Assembly (NCBI GenBank): GCA_964418385.1
Contig: CAYQLH010000033.1
Span: 1 to 9,797 of the forward strand
Length of the DNA stretch: 9,797 nt
From: RGIG2560 sp964418385
Lineage (GTDB): Bacteria; Patescibacteriota; Microgenomatia; UBA1400; PJMF01
Reading direction: 5' to 3'
Shown here: one piece after another, positions 1-6,479 of the stretch
Numbering within the stretch: the stretch's first letter is position 1
Layout of the letters: each line of letters opens with the position of its first letter
The notes under the pieces: generated by a model
What the model was told of the DNA's origin: nothing
What the model saw: the letters and a program-made list of their open reading frames with translations, nothing else
The model's database searches: none
Program-made: the position numbers and the translations under genes

Positions 1-175
1 TGGCGGCGTGAGCGGTAAAGGCTAATTTATTTGTTTTGGAAATATGCACTTTTGCCGTGGCAATGTTCTCTCGCCAAGATTCCCGAAAAGGTGACAAATA
101 TGCTAAGTTTACAGACACGAAAATAAGCAAACCTAGCATGACCAAATTAACAACACGCCATACACGCTTGAGCAT
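1..175 (-). CDS. Partial N-terminus of a membrane-anchored protein, cut by the left edge
   Basis: Reading leftward from the ATG at 175-173, the frame stays open for all 58 codons to the window edge. It begins MLKRVWRVVNLVMLGLLIFV. Basic residues (K3, R4, R7) precede one hydrophobic helix at about residues 8-27, followed by a polar stretch with several Lys and Arg. This is the pattern of a signal anchor with the rest of the protein outside the cell. The start is chosen because AGGAAGG lies 5 nt upstream, a good ribosome binding site. The gene diverges from the one at 642, and a promoter candidate at 472-499 would give it a leader of about 290 nt. Family and function cannot be told from this fragment. 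The rightward frame over the same bases (36-251) has no ribosome binding site and looks like a shadow. Confidence 0.72.
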   Translation of the reverse strand, partial: MLKRVWRVVNLVMLGLLIFVSVNLAYLSPFRESWRENIATAKVHISKTNKLAFTAHAA

Positions 176-180
176 TGCTG

Positions 181-187
181 CCTTCCT
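181..187 (-). promoter_or_regulatory. Shine-Dalgarno site of the leftward gene
   Basis: On the minus strand AGGAAGG is followed by 5 nt and then the ATG at 175. It decides the start of the partial gene. It also sets that gene apart from the genes here that seem to be read from leaderless mRNA. Confidence 0.65.
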
Positions 188-240
188 ATGTTTATTTGTA
201 TGTCTCGCGGACGGGGTGGATCCAGTGTCTGTAAATACTA

Positions 241-348
241 CAGGCAGATAACCCGAGCCAATGCTCTGACCCGACCGGACCAACTTAACGTTAACGAAGG
301 GAATGTTAATCGCACGTTAATAATGGTCGGGCAAAGGTTATCTGCCTG
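241..348. repeat. Nested inverted repeat, 108 bp
   Basis: Four arms pair in order: CAGGCAGATAACC (241-253) with GGTTATCTGCCTG (336-348), a perfect 13 bp; CCCGACC (270-276) with GGTCGGG (325-331); TTAACG (285-290) with CGTTAA (315-320); and TTAAC (291-295) with GTTAA (305-309) around a 9-base loop. That is 31 base pairs in 108 nt. No run of T follows on either strand, so it is not a normal intrinsic terminator. If transcribed leftward it lies in the leader of the gene at 175. It could instead be an operator array, since GTTAAC or GTTAAT recurs at 290, 305, 316 and 446. Confidence 0.75.
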
Positions 349-465
349 ATCGCACATGTGATTAACATACACAAAAACCTGCTTGATACGAGCAAAGTTT
401 TTAATTAAACTCTTTGGTTGAATTTTTTGATTTACTCCCTTCTGCGTTAACTAATTAAGTTGGTC
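278..465. repeat. Second inverted repeat that competes with the first
   Basis: GACCAACTTAA at 278-288 is the exact reverse complement of 455-465. After a 1-by-3 internal loop, GTTAACG at 290-296 matches CGTTAAC at 445-451 in the same register, giving 18 matched base pairs in all. The left arm uses bases 285-296, which are also needed by the inner stems of the 241-348 repeat, so the two folds exclude each other. Confidence 0.65.
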
Positions 466-471
466 GGTGGT

Positions 472-499
472 ATTTTACCATAAATCGTGGCAATGGCAA
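472..499 (-). promoter_or_regulatory. Promoter candidate, leftward
   Basis: On the minus strand TTGCCA (499-494) is followed by 16 nt and TAAAAT (477-472), with TGG just before the -10 as an extended element. It fits sigma70-type promoters and would start RNA near 465. Another TTGCCA sits at 493-488 but is too close to the -10 box. Confidence 0.5.
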
Positions 500-607
500 G
501 CGGGGAAATCTCCCCTCCCCTCTGACTGAGACTGCACCTCGTCTGTCTCCTCTCGGGCGGGGGCGAAGTTTTTTGCAAACATCAACCCCCGGGCAGCCGG
601 CTGACTA

Positions 608-635
608 TTGCGGAAAGTGCAGGAAATGCTATAAT
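608..635 (+). promoter_or_regulatory. Promoter of the 642 gene, leaderless
   Basis: The extended -10 box TGCTATAAT (627-635) is perfect. A weak -35, TTGCGG (608-613), lies 16 nt upstream. The expected RNA start is at about 641-643, and the ATG is at 642, so the message should have no 5' leader. This rules out the longer reading frame that opens at 573. Confidence 0.75.
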
Positions 636-641
636 GGAAGC

Positions 642-2360
642 ATGACAGAGACAACAAAAAGCGAACACAAAAACAAAGCGACGGCGGAGGTGATCCCTCC
701 CCTGCCGGAAACGGATACCAATGCAGAAGTGACGCGAGCGAGTGGCACCGAAAAGGTGAAACAAGGTTTCGCAAGTGTGCTGGAAAAAATAAAAACTGCA
801 GTGATGGCGTTTTTGAAAAAAGTGCGCTTGGCGGTGATCGTGGTGGCAGTTTTGGCGATAGCGGGCGTGAGCGCGTGGTATTGGCGTGAAATTGTTTTCA
901 CTTATGGTTATTTTTTTAAATCTCGCAATTATTACATGCGCGTGGATGAAGTGCGCGAAGACGTGATTTATACTTTTTATTATAATGGACGCGTGGAACT
1001 GGAAGCACGAACTGCCGACTACTTTGAAACCACGATGGTGCGCTTGCCGCTTAAAGAAGTGATCGCGCAGCGACTGTTGATAGAAAACGTGGATGATGAT
1101 TATTACACGCGTTATCGTTTTGAAGACACTCCCGAATTGGTGGTGGTGTGGAATATACGCGATGAAGATAAAACTTTGTACGATGAGAGTGGACGCAATA
1201 CGTCTGAAGCCGCGCGCGCACTGGTAGCGGCGTGGAAAGATTTGGAAAAACCGGCGATTTTGCAAGGCACTGCGCGCGCGGCGAAATCTGAATCAGCACC
1301 AGTGACGGCCAGTGGCGCAGCGACACTGAATGGTCAAGATCAAAGCACGACAGCGCCGACGACAACAAGTACCAATGCGATCAGCGCTTTGCCAACGGCC
1401 GATGGTCAGTCTGCGACGCAAACCAACAAAGCGACAAGCAACGCGACAACGTCCACAACGAGCACAAGCGCAAGCGAAACTCAGTCTGTCGCCGCGGTAA
1501 CTGGCAACGATACAAGCGGGAGTAGCGCAACGACAAACAGCAACAATAGCAAAAAAATAGACGAAAAAGCATCGCTAGAGCGGCTAGAAATTAAAAACGG
1601 TGACAAAACACAAGCGGCGTGGCAAGGCTACTATTATTACTTGGCAAAAACGACAAACGGCAACACGCTGGCGCGCATCAGCGTGGACACGATGCAAACA
1701 ACAAGTCAAGCAGAGAGAATCTTGGACGGCGTGGACAGCCAAACGCGTTTGGCGACCACTGGCGAAACACTTTACATTTGGACGCGCAAGGGACAAGATT
1801 TTGTCTTGTACCGCGTCAGTAGCAGTGGAGCGTCACCGTCGCAAGTGATGCAAGACACCTTGGGAAGCCTGAACGGCGTCCGCGCGGAAGCGTCGAGAGT
1901 GGCGGGACGCGCAGCAGAGATTATTTATCTTTTTGAAGAAAACAATCAAAGTGAAAACGGGGTGATCTATTATTACATGCCCACACCGAATGTATTGGCA
2001 GAAATCAGTAACTACACTACCAATGCTTACGGCGACAACATGTTGTTTGGTGTCACCAGCAAAGACGCTTTCCTTTTGGCAAAAGTGGACGGCGGCAGCA
2101 ACGGCAAAATAAGCGAGATTTTCTCACTGGAGTATGATCACGAAAACGGTCAGCTGGTGCGCAATAGTTTGGTCAGTGGTGACTCAATGCCAAAGTTGGG
2201 TAATTTCTATACGTGCAAAGCCTACAGTGCGCCAGTGTACGATGCGGTGAGCAACACGTTGACGATTGACAGCTTGGGTCGCGTGTATCGCTACAACTTA
2301 AACAACAATACACTGACAGTGAGCGAAGACGGCAAGACGCAAAGTCAAGAGTGTTCTTAA
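642..2360 (+). CDS. One-pass membrane protein with Ser/Thr linker and beta-rich extracellular part
   Basis: The protein is 572 residues from the ATG at 642, a start fixed by the promoter ending 6 nt before it. I do not recognise the family. Residues 1-60 are polar and probably cytoplasmic, ending in a basic stretch (KK, VR). A single transmembrane helix is at about 62-79. Residues 85-205 are a mixed domain rich in aromatic and acidic residues. Residues 210-305 are a low-complexity Ser/Thr/Ala/Asn linker, a typical extended stalk. Residues 310-572 are beta-rich, with repeated short strands such as YIWTRKGQDFVLYRV and YYYLAKTTNGNTLARI that suggest a propeller-like or WD-like fold; this is inference from strand pattern only. 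Two Cys near the C-terminus could form a disulfide. It is probably a cell-surface protein. It stands alone in its transcript, about 60 bases before the rpiB start. Confidence 0.85.
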   Translation: MTETTKSEHKNKATAEVIPPLPETDTNAEVTRASGTEKVKQGFASVLEKIKTAVMAFLKKVRLAVIVVAVLAIAGVSAWYWREIVFTYGYFFKSRNYYMRVDEVREDVIYTFYYNGRVELEARTADYFETTMVRLPLKEVIAQRLLIENVDDDYYTRYRFEDTPELVVVWNIRDEDKTLYDESGRNTSEAARALVAAWKDLEKPAILQGTARAAKSESAPVTASGAATLNGQDQSTTAPTTTSTNAISALPTADGQSATQTNKATSNATTSTTSTSASETQSVAAVTGNDTSGSSATTNSNNSKKIDEKASLERLEIKNGDKTQAAWQGYYYYLAKTTNGNTLARISVDTMQTTSQAERILDGVDSQTRLATTGETLYIWTRKGQDFVLYRVSSSGASPSQVMQDTLGSLNGVRAEASRVAGRAAEIIYLFEENNQSENGVIYYYMPTPNVLAEISNYTTNAYGDNMLFGVTSKDAFLLAKVDGGSNGKISEIFSLEYDHENGQLVRNSLVSGDSMPKLGNFYTCKAYSAPVYDAVSNTLTIDSLGRVYRYNLNNNTLTVSEDGKTQSQECS

Positions 2361-2405
2361 ACTTTGATTGCAGGCGGTAATTGATTATCTGATCGCGGTT
2401 TTTGG

Positions 2406-2414
2406 TGGTATAAT
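2406..2414 (+). promoter_or_regulatory. Extended -10 promoter of rpiB-rpe, leaderless
   Basis: TGGTATAAT is a perfect extended -10 box. No good -35 box is seen at 16-18 nt upstream, which the extended element can offset. The RNA start is predicted at about 2420-2422, on or next to the rpiB ATG at 2422, so the first gene would be leaderless. Confidence 0.7.
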
Positions 2415-2421
2415 CGGCGAT

Positions 2422-2910
2422 ATGAGAATTATTTTGGCGGCAGACCACGGTGGCTTTAACTGCAAAAAACAGATCGGCGAATGGCTCAAGCAGCAGGGTC
2501 ACGAGGTAGTGGACGTGGGCGCGCACGGCGCGGATCCGGGTGACGATTTTCCGGATTTCGTGCGCGCGGCGGTGGCGCAGTTTTGGCAAGAAGAAAATGC
2601 CAAAATGATTTTGTGGTGTAGCTCAGGCGTGGGCGTGAATATCGCTGCCAATCGCCACGAAGGGATTTATTGCGGTTTGGCGCTCACCGTGGAGCAAGTG
2701 CGGACGGCAACGGCGGACAATAATTTGAACGCGCTAGCAATCGCAGCAGAGTATACTTTAATCGACAAACAAAAACAATTGATCAAAACTTTTTTGACAA
2801 CACCAAAAGCGCACGAGGAACGTTTTGCGCGGCGGCTGGCCAAAGTGGACCGTTTCGCGCGCGAGCCTTTGCAAAGGAGAAAAAATGAGAATCTTACCAG
2901 CAGTACTTGA
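2422..2910 (+). CDS. rpiB: Ribose-5-phosphate isomerase B (RpiB/LacAB family), divergent
   Basis: RpiB interconverts ribose 5-phosphate and ribulose 5-phosphate in the cytoplasmic non-oxidative pentose phosphate pathway. The protein has 162 residues from ATG 2422; the family usually has 140-155. It opens MRIILAADHGGF, with the family's Asp-His pair at 8-9. It keeps DFPDF at 42-46, the catalytic Cys66 in WCSSGVGVNIAANR, and a HEERFARR phosphate-binding-like segment near 131-138. Aligned without gaps to the E. coli enzyme as I remember it, Thr68 is Ser and the ring-opening His99 is Asp. Residues 144-162 form an extra basic tail that overlaps rpe. The start is set by family alignment and by the -10 box 7 nt upstream; the frame open from 2368 is not used. 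Given the changed residues, another aldose or aldose-phosphate substrate is possible. Confidence 0.88.
   Translation: MRIILAADHGGFNCKKQIGEWLKQQGHEVVDVGAHGADPGDDFPDFVRAAVAQFWQEENAKMILWCSSGVGVNIAANRHEGIYCGLALTVEQVRTATADNNLNALAIAAEYTLIDKQKQLIKTFLTTPKAHEERFARRLAKVDRFAREPLQRRKNENLTSST
2874..2879 (+). promoter_or_regulatory. Shine-Dalgarno site of rpe
   Basis: AAGGAG lies 5 nt before the ATG at 2885, inside the end of rpiB. It fixes the rpe start against the longer open frame from 2825. It shows that a gene inside an operon uses a classical ribosome binding site here. Confidence 0.8.
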
Positions 2911-3547
2911 GTCGGACGTGGAAGCGCTCCAAGAAAAAGTGGCGACGGTAGCGGCAGATGGTCGCTTGGAGCGAGTGCAAATAGATCTGCTGGATGGGAC
3001 GCTGGCACCAAAACTGACGGTGACACCGTATGATCTTATCAACGTGGATTTTGGCGAACTCAAAGCGGATTTCCACATTATGACGCAAGACCCGTTGGAC
3101 TACGTGTGGGAGCTGGCGGCGCAAGGCGAAACGATCCCGGTGCACGCAGTGGCGGGGCAACTGGAGCGGATGAGCGAGCAAGAAGCATTTTTGCAGGCAG
3201 TGCGGGAGCGCGGCTGGAAAGCGGGCTTGGCGCTAGACTTGGAAACACCGCTGGATAGTATCGATGATGGCGCTTGGAAATTGCTGGATCAAGTGGTGCT
3301 GATGGCGGTGCCTTTGGGACGACAAGGACAGACGTTTGACGAGATAGTTTTGGAAAAATTGCACGAGTTGGCACAGATCGAGCGCGAGTATAAAATCCGA
3401 CCGGAAGTCGTGGTGGACGGCGGCGTGAAAACGGCGGAGTTGGGACAACTGGACGCTCACGGCGTGAACAGCGTGGCGGTGGGCAGTTTCCTGTGGCAAG
3501 GTGATTTTCACACGCGGTTGGACGAGCTACTGGCAGCAGCGGAATAA
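2885..3547 (+). CDS. rpe: Ribulose-phosphate 3-epimerase family TIM-barrel protein, divergent
   Basis: Rpe interconverts ribulose 5-phosphate and xylulose 5-phosphate, so it is the natural partner of RpiB. The protein has 220 residues, the normal length. Family landmarks in order: MRILPAVLES (family: PSILS-like), VQIDLLDGTLAPKLT at 31-45 (family: HVDVMDG...PNLT), ADFHIM at 61-66 (DVHLM), AGLALDLETP at 113-122, VVVDGGV at 175-181 and VAVGSFLW at 198-204. The catalytic and metal Asp34 and Asp178 and the metal His64 are present. The first metal His is Gln32, PSILS is PAVLE, and the GFGGQ loop is replaced by PLGRQGQ. The gene overlaps the end of rpiB by 26 bases and is translated from its own AAGGAG, so the pair is co-transcribed. 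Full epimerase activity is uncertain. Confidence 0.85.
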   Translation: MRILPAVLESDVEALQEKVATVAADGRLERVQIDLLDGTLAPKLTVTPYDLINVDFGELKADFHIMTQDPLDYVWELAAQGETIPVHAVAGQLERMSEQEAFLQAVRERGWKAGLALDLETPLDSIDDGAWKLLDQVVLMAVPLGRQGQTFDEIVLEKLHELAQIEREYKIRPEVVVDGGVKTAELGQLDAHGVNSVAVGSFLWQGDFHTRLDELLAAAE

Positions 3548-3594
3548 TTTCATCAAGCAGTATTGATAATTTTCTTGATACAAAGGAATAATTT
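3541..3594 (+). repeat. Short direct repeat between rpe and the pilin gene
   Basis: GGAATAATTT occurs at 3541-3550, over the rpe stop codon, and again at 3585-3594 just before the pilin promoter. A weak ATCAAG/CTTGAT inverted pair (3552-3557, 3574-3579) lies between them. No clear terminator is seen. Confidence 0.35.
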
Positions 3595-3600
3595 GCTCTC

Positions 3601-3629
3601 TTGACAAGTGAGCGCGGCTCGGCTACAAT
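3601..3629 (+). promoter_or_regulatory. Consensus promoter of the pilin gene, leaderless
   Basis: TTGACA (3601-3606), 17 nt, TACAAT (3624-3629): nearly ideal sigma70-type spacing and sequence, and the strongest promoter in the window. The RNA start should fall at about 3635-3637, on the GTG start codon at 3636. Strong expression suits a pilin, which is needed in many copies. Confidence 0.85.
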
Positions 3630-3635
3630 GAGGTC

Positions 3636-4040
3636 GTGTTAAGCAAAAAGACATTAAGACGAAATCTCAAAGTGGCGCTGGCGACGTTTTTTGTTTGGGC
3701 GAGCGTGGCGCCCGCGGGCGCGCTGGCGGCGGGAGCGACTTTGGCATCACTGAAGCCGCAAGTGGAAGTAGCCACCGATGCCGGCAATCTTGGACAAGCA
3801 TTGGTGACATTGGTGATCGTGACGGCGGCACTTTTGGCACTTTTTTATATGGTCATGGGAGCGATCAACTGGATCCGTTCTGGCGGTGATAAAACCAAGT
3901 TAGAAGAAGCGCGACATCAAATCGTGGCGGCGGTGGTGGGGCTTTTGGTGCTGGCGTCGGTGTGGGCGCTTTATCAGTTGGTGCTCACGATTGGTTTTGG
4001 TAAGACCGATATCAGTGTACCGGCTCTCACGGCTTCGTAA
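3636..4040 (+). CDS. Small type IV secretion pilin, VirB2/TrbC-like
   Basis: A 134-residue protein starting at GTG 3636, a start fixed by a promoter ending 6 nt before it. Residues 1-32 look like a signal peptide: several basic residues, a hydrophobic run, then PAGALAAG with a likely cleavage after Ala-Leu-Ala or one residue later. Two hydrophobic helices follow, at about 54-79 and 96-117, joined by the short polar loop INWIRSGGDKTKLEEARHQI. This loop and layout match the T4SS pilin family common in Patescibacteria (Pfam T4SS_pilin, from memory) and the two-helix form of VirB2/TrbC. The protein probably sits in the membrane and builds a pilus or serves as a channel part. The VirB6-like gene directly downstream supports this. 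Confidence 0.82.
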   Translation: MLSKKTLRRNLKVALATFFVWASVAPAGALAAGATLASLKPQVEVATDAGNLGQALVTLVIVTAALLALFYMVMGAINWIRSGGDKTKLEEARHQIVAAVVGLLVLASVWALYQLVLTIGFGKTDISVPALTAS

Positions 4041-4082
4041 AATTTTCAGACTAAAGAAAGCGACGTGCCAGGGTTTTTGGCG

Positions 4083-4111
4083 TTTACAATTGGCAAAAAG
4101 TGTTGTATAAT
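4083..4111 (+). promoter_or_regulatory. Promoter of the VirB6-like gene
   Basis: TTTACA (4083-4088), 17 nt, TATAAT (4106-4111) is a strong sigma70-type match. The RNA should start near 4118, leaving a leader of only about 7 nt before the ATG at 4125 and no Shine-Dalgarno site. If the overlapping TATAAG at 4111-4116 is the real -10, the message would be leaderless. Confidence 0.78.
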
Positions 4112-4124
4112 ATAAGTATCGAGT

Positions 4125-6479
4125 ATGAAAGCGCTGACTAAAAAGCCTTGGGCACGATACGTGGCAATTTTTCTCTTTTTGAGCGTGGTGGTGGCGATCA
4201 CTGTCAATAGTGTTTTTAATCGCGCGCGGGCGATGGATACAGAGTATGTTAACAACGAGCCAGCCACGCAAGAAGAAATTGACGAGTTAATTTTGAAAAC
4301 ACCCAATGGTTATGAACAACCAGTGGTGAGTCATCACGAGGCAGTAGACGCCATCAAAGAAAGTGAAGCAAACTTTGCTGTATATAAACGAACAGACGTG
4401 AATGCGAGTCTTGCTGCAGCGGAAGTATTGATTGGTGGTGATCCCGATGGCACCAAGCTTGGCGATGTTGGTGCTCTCGGTAAAATGGGTGATTTAGTTG
4501 CCATGACTTACAATCCCCCGGCAAGTGGTGCTTATTACGTGGCAGACGCGATGAATTCTTTTGGTCTTGCCTCCCCCACTTACGCTCAGGGCTACGGCTA
4601 CTTTGCGCTGGCGCCTTTTTTGCAGCTGTGGCGGGTGTTTCGCAATCTGGTGTACATGGTGTTTGCGATTGTGATTATCGTAATTTCTATGCTGATACTT
4701 TTCCGCCAAGGCTCTGGTTCACAGGCCTCGGTGACGGCACAACAAGCACTGCCACGGATTGTGGTGGCTTTGATCTTGGTGACTTTTTCTTACGCGATTG
4801 CGGGTTTTATGATCGATTTGATGTACTGGCTGATGTACGTTTTGGGTGGTTTCGTTAATATCAATGGTGGCACCACTTTTTCTGGCGATACGACTGTCAC
4901 CAAAGGCATGCTGATAGGTGGCAGTTTTGGCGACTTGGCAAGTATTATTTTGGCGGGGCGCACATCGAGTGTTTTCGAAGGCGTTTCAAAAATGGTGAAA
5001 ACCTTCATGGGTGGCGAAAACGCCGGCATTATTTCTAAATTGTCTGGCTGGGTTGCCGGTGGCGTCGTGACATTGATTTTTATGATTGCTCTCCTCTACA
5101 GTCTTTTCCGTTTGCTTTTTATCTTGCTCAAATCCTACGCAGCGGTGCTTTTGTACACCGTGTTTTCGCCGTTTTTCTTGATGATGCATGCGATCCCGGG
5201 TACAAAAAGCTTCAGCGGTTGGATCAAAAAAATTATTGCCAATCTCGCGCCTTTCGTGGTGACTTTCGTGATGGTGGTGATGATTGGTTTGATGAATTTT
5301 TACACCCAAAGTGGTGGTAGCAATGTTGGTTTTGTGCCGCCATACTTGATTGGTGATAGTGGCTTGGGCGCGCAGGGCGTTGGCATGGTGTTGAGCCTTG
5401 CAATGTTGCTGGCGCTGCCAGAAATCACGGCGGGGATACGCAATAAAATTTCCGGCGGGGCGGGTTTCATGGAGCAGCAATTTAATTATGCTGGCGGGCA
5501 GATGATGGCGCACGGAGGCAGTCGCATAACTGGGGCGGTTACGGGAGCGATTAACGGCGCGCAGAGTTTTGCAAGAAGACAAGTGACCGGGTTTGTGGGC
5601 GGGGTTGTTGCAACTGGAGTGAATAATACTAGACACTATTTCAAAGCTCGTGCAACTGCAGAAGATGCTCTCAAAAAAGAAGGTGACGTGCATAAGACAA
5701 AGAGAAGTGAGATAGACACCGATTATGCTAAAGCAACGAGTGAAGCTTCTGAAAAACTTGAGGCTGCGAGACAAGGCACCGATGCAGATTTACAAGATAT
5801 TAAGAAGAAGATGGCCGTTCTTGGAGATAGAAAAGCTATTGAAAGTGATTTTCAAAATAGTTATAAGGCTTATGTTGAATATGCCAGACAGGCAAATCCA
5901 AAATTTTCTGAAAATGAATATTTATTGCAGCAGCTTGACAAAGATGGATCTACGTTTTACCGTGATCAGCATATGAGTACTGCCGACCTGTATACTATAC
6001 TGATTAGTCAACTTACCGACGAAAGGATGAAGAAAGATCAAAAGAGACATGAGCAACTTTCAGTTCAGTATGACGAACTGCAAAAAGCAAAGATTAAGCA
6101 GGCTGCTCAAAGTTTGGCTGACGCGCGAAAGCGTCGAAAGTCTAGAATCAAGGAAGAAGACAAGCGAATGAAGGAGGTGTACGACAATGCTTTCAGCAAT
6201 GATTACAAAACAAGGACTGAAGGTGCAGGTACTCATTTGAGACGACTTGGTCGTAAGATGGGTGCGGGTGCAGCTATGAGGGAAGTAATAAATTCTTTTG
6301 ACTTTGTTCAAAATCCACAATTAGATGACGAAGCTTATGTACAGAAAGTGCAACTTGAGAGAGCACTCGAAATAGCAAAACGGCGCGGTGCTTCAGATGA
6401 AGAAATAGAAAGATTGCGTTTAAACATCGCTTCCTTGTCTGCTGCATTTGGAAGTCACGCTGGCATGAGTCCCGGATAA
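4125..6479 (+). CDS. VirB6/TrbL-like type IV secretion membrane protein with long coiled-coil tail
   Basis: A 784-residue protein. Residues 12-30 form an N-terminal hydrophobic segment, perhaps a signal peptide ending near ARAMD. Residues 35-160 are polar and probably extracellular. A membrane block follows with helices at about 171-193, 210-240, 309-330, 333-356, 370-393 and 418-433, including FSPFFLMMHAIPG between two of them. This polytopic layout, just after a pilin gene, fits the VirB6/TrbL channel protein of type IV secretion systems; I rely on topology and neighbours, not on a family motif. Residues 435-505 are Gly/Ala-rich, and about 505-780 are highly charged, coiled-coil-like and probably cytoplasmic. 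Ordinary VirB6 proteins are about 300 residues. Base composition and codon choice change near 5640, where the tail begins. The start is ATG 4125, with its own promoter. Confidence 0.8.
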   Translation: MKALTKKPWARYVAIFLFLSVVVAITVNSVFNRARAMDTEYVNNEPATQEEIDELILKTPNGYEQPVVSHHEAVDAIKESEANFAVYKRTDVNASLAAAEVLIGGDPDGTKLGDVGALGKMGDLVAMTYNPPASGAYYVADAMNSFGLASPTYAQGYGYFALAPFLQLWRVFRNLVYMVFAIVIIVISMLILFRQGSGSQASVTAQQALPRIVVALILVTFSYAIAGFMIDLMYWLMYVLGGFVNINGGTTFSGDTTVTKGMLIGGSFGDLASIILAGRTSSVFEGVSKMVKTFMGGENAGIISKLSGWVAGGVVTLIFMIALLYSLFRLLFILLKSYAAVLLYTVFSPFFLMMHAIPGTKSFSGWIKKIIANLAPFVVTFVMVVMIGLMNFYTQSGGSNVGFVPPYLIGDSGLGAQGVGMVLSLAMLLALPEITAGIRNKISGGAGFMEQQFNYAGGQMMAHGGSRITGAVTGAINGAQSFARRQVTGFVGGVVATGVNNTRHYFKARATAEDALKKEGDVHKTKRSEIDTDYAKATSEASEKLEAARQGTDADLQDIKKKMAVLGDRKAIESDFQNSYKAYVEYARQANPKFSENEYLLQQLDKDGSTFYRDQHMSTADLYTILISQLTDERMKKDQKRHEQLSVQYDELQKAKIKQAAQSLADARKRRKSRIKEEDKRMKEVYDNAFSNDYKTRTEGAGTHLRRLGRKMGAGAAMREVINSFDFVQNPQLDDEAYVQKVQLERALEIAKRRGASDEEIERLRLNIASLSAAFGSHAGMSPG

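Larger units (their letters stand above)
176..465 (-). promoter_or_regulatory. Candidate structured 5' leader of the leftward gene
   Basis: If the promoter at 472-499 is used, its RNA starts near 465 and runs about 290 nt before the ATG at 175. The first bases of this RNA are the right arm of the long-range pairing, and the downstream part can fold into the 13-bp-based nested structure. A leader with two exclusive folds is typical of attenuators and riboswitches, but I recognise no known class and see no U-tract terminator. The leader status rests on the promoter call. Confidence 0.4.
176..641. other. Divergent intergenic region
   Basis: This 466-base stretch between two divergent genes has no convincing ORF. 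It holds a minus-strand promoter candidate (472-499), a plus-strand promoter at its right end (608-635), a nested inverted repeat (241-348) and a second long-range inverted repeat (278-296 with 445-465). The part from about 500 to 600 is C-rich on the plus strand, with a small GGGGA/TCCCC hairpin at 502-515. I see no tRNA or other known RNA. Confidence 0.7.

Noticed and set aside
36..251. Rightward 71-codon open frame starting at TTG
   Set aside because: No ribosome binding site or promoter; it lies opposite a leftward frame with a good Shine-Dalgarno, a signal-anchor N-terminus and no stop to the edge.
241..348. Intrinsic terminator or small transposon (MITE)
   Set aside because: No T-run follows the stem on either strand, and the bases next to the 13-bp arms show no matching target duplication.
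573..641. Upstream extension of the 642 gene by 23 codons
   Set aside because: The promoter -10 box (630-635) lies inside this extension, and the predicted RNA start is at the ATG at 642.
582..1265. Leftward 227-codon open frame opposite the 642 gene
   Set aside because: Composition looks like the antisense of a coding region, with runs of His and Ile; no start signals; the sense gene has clear topology and a promoter.
2368..2421. Upstream extension of rpiB
   Set aside because: Family proteins begin at the MxIxxxxDH motif, and the -10 box at 2409-2414 falls in the extension.
2825..2884. Upstream extension of rpe
   Set aside because: AAGGAG 5 nt before ATG 2885 and the Rpe family N-terminus both fix the start at 2885.
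4041..4124. Terminator between the pilin and VirB6-like genes
   Set aside because: Only a four-base GCCA/TGGC pairing is present, with no T-tract after it; the region is better explained as the promoter of the next gene.
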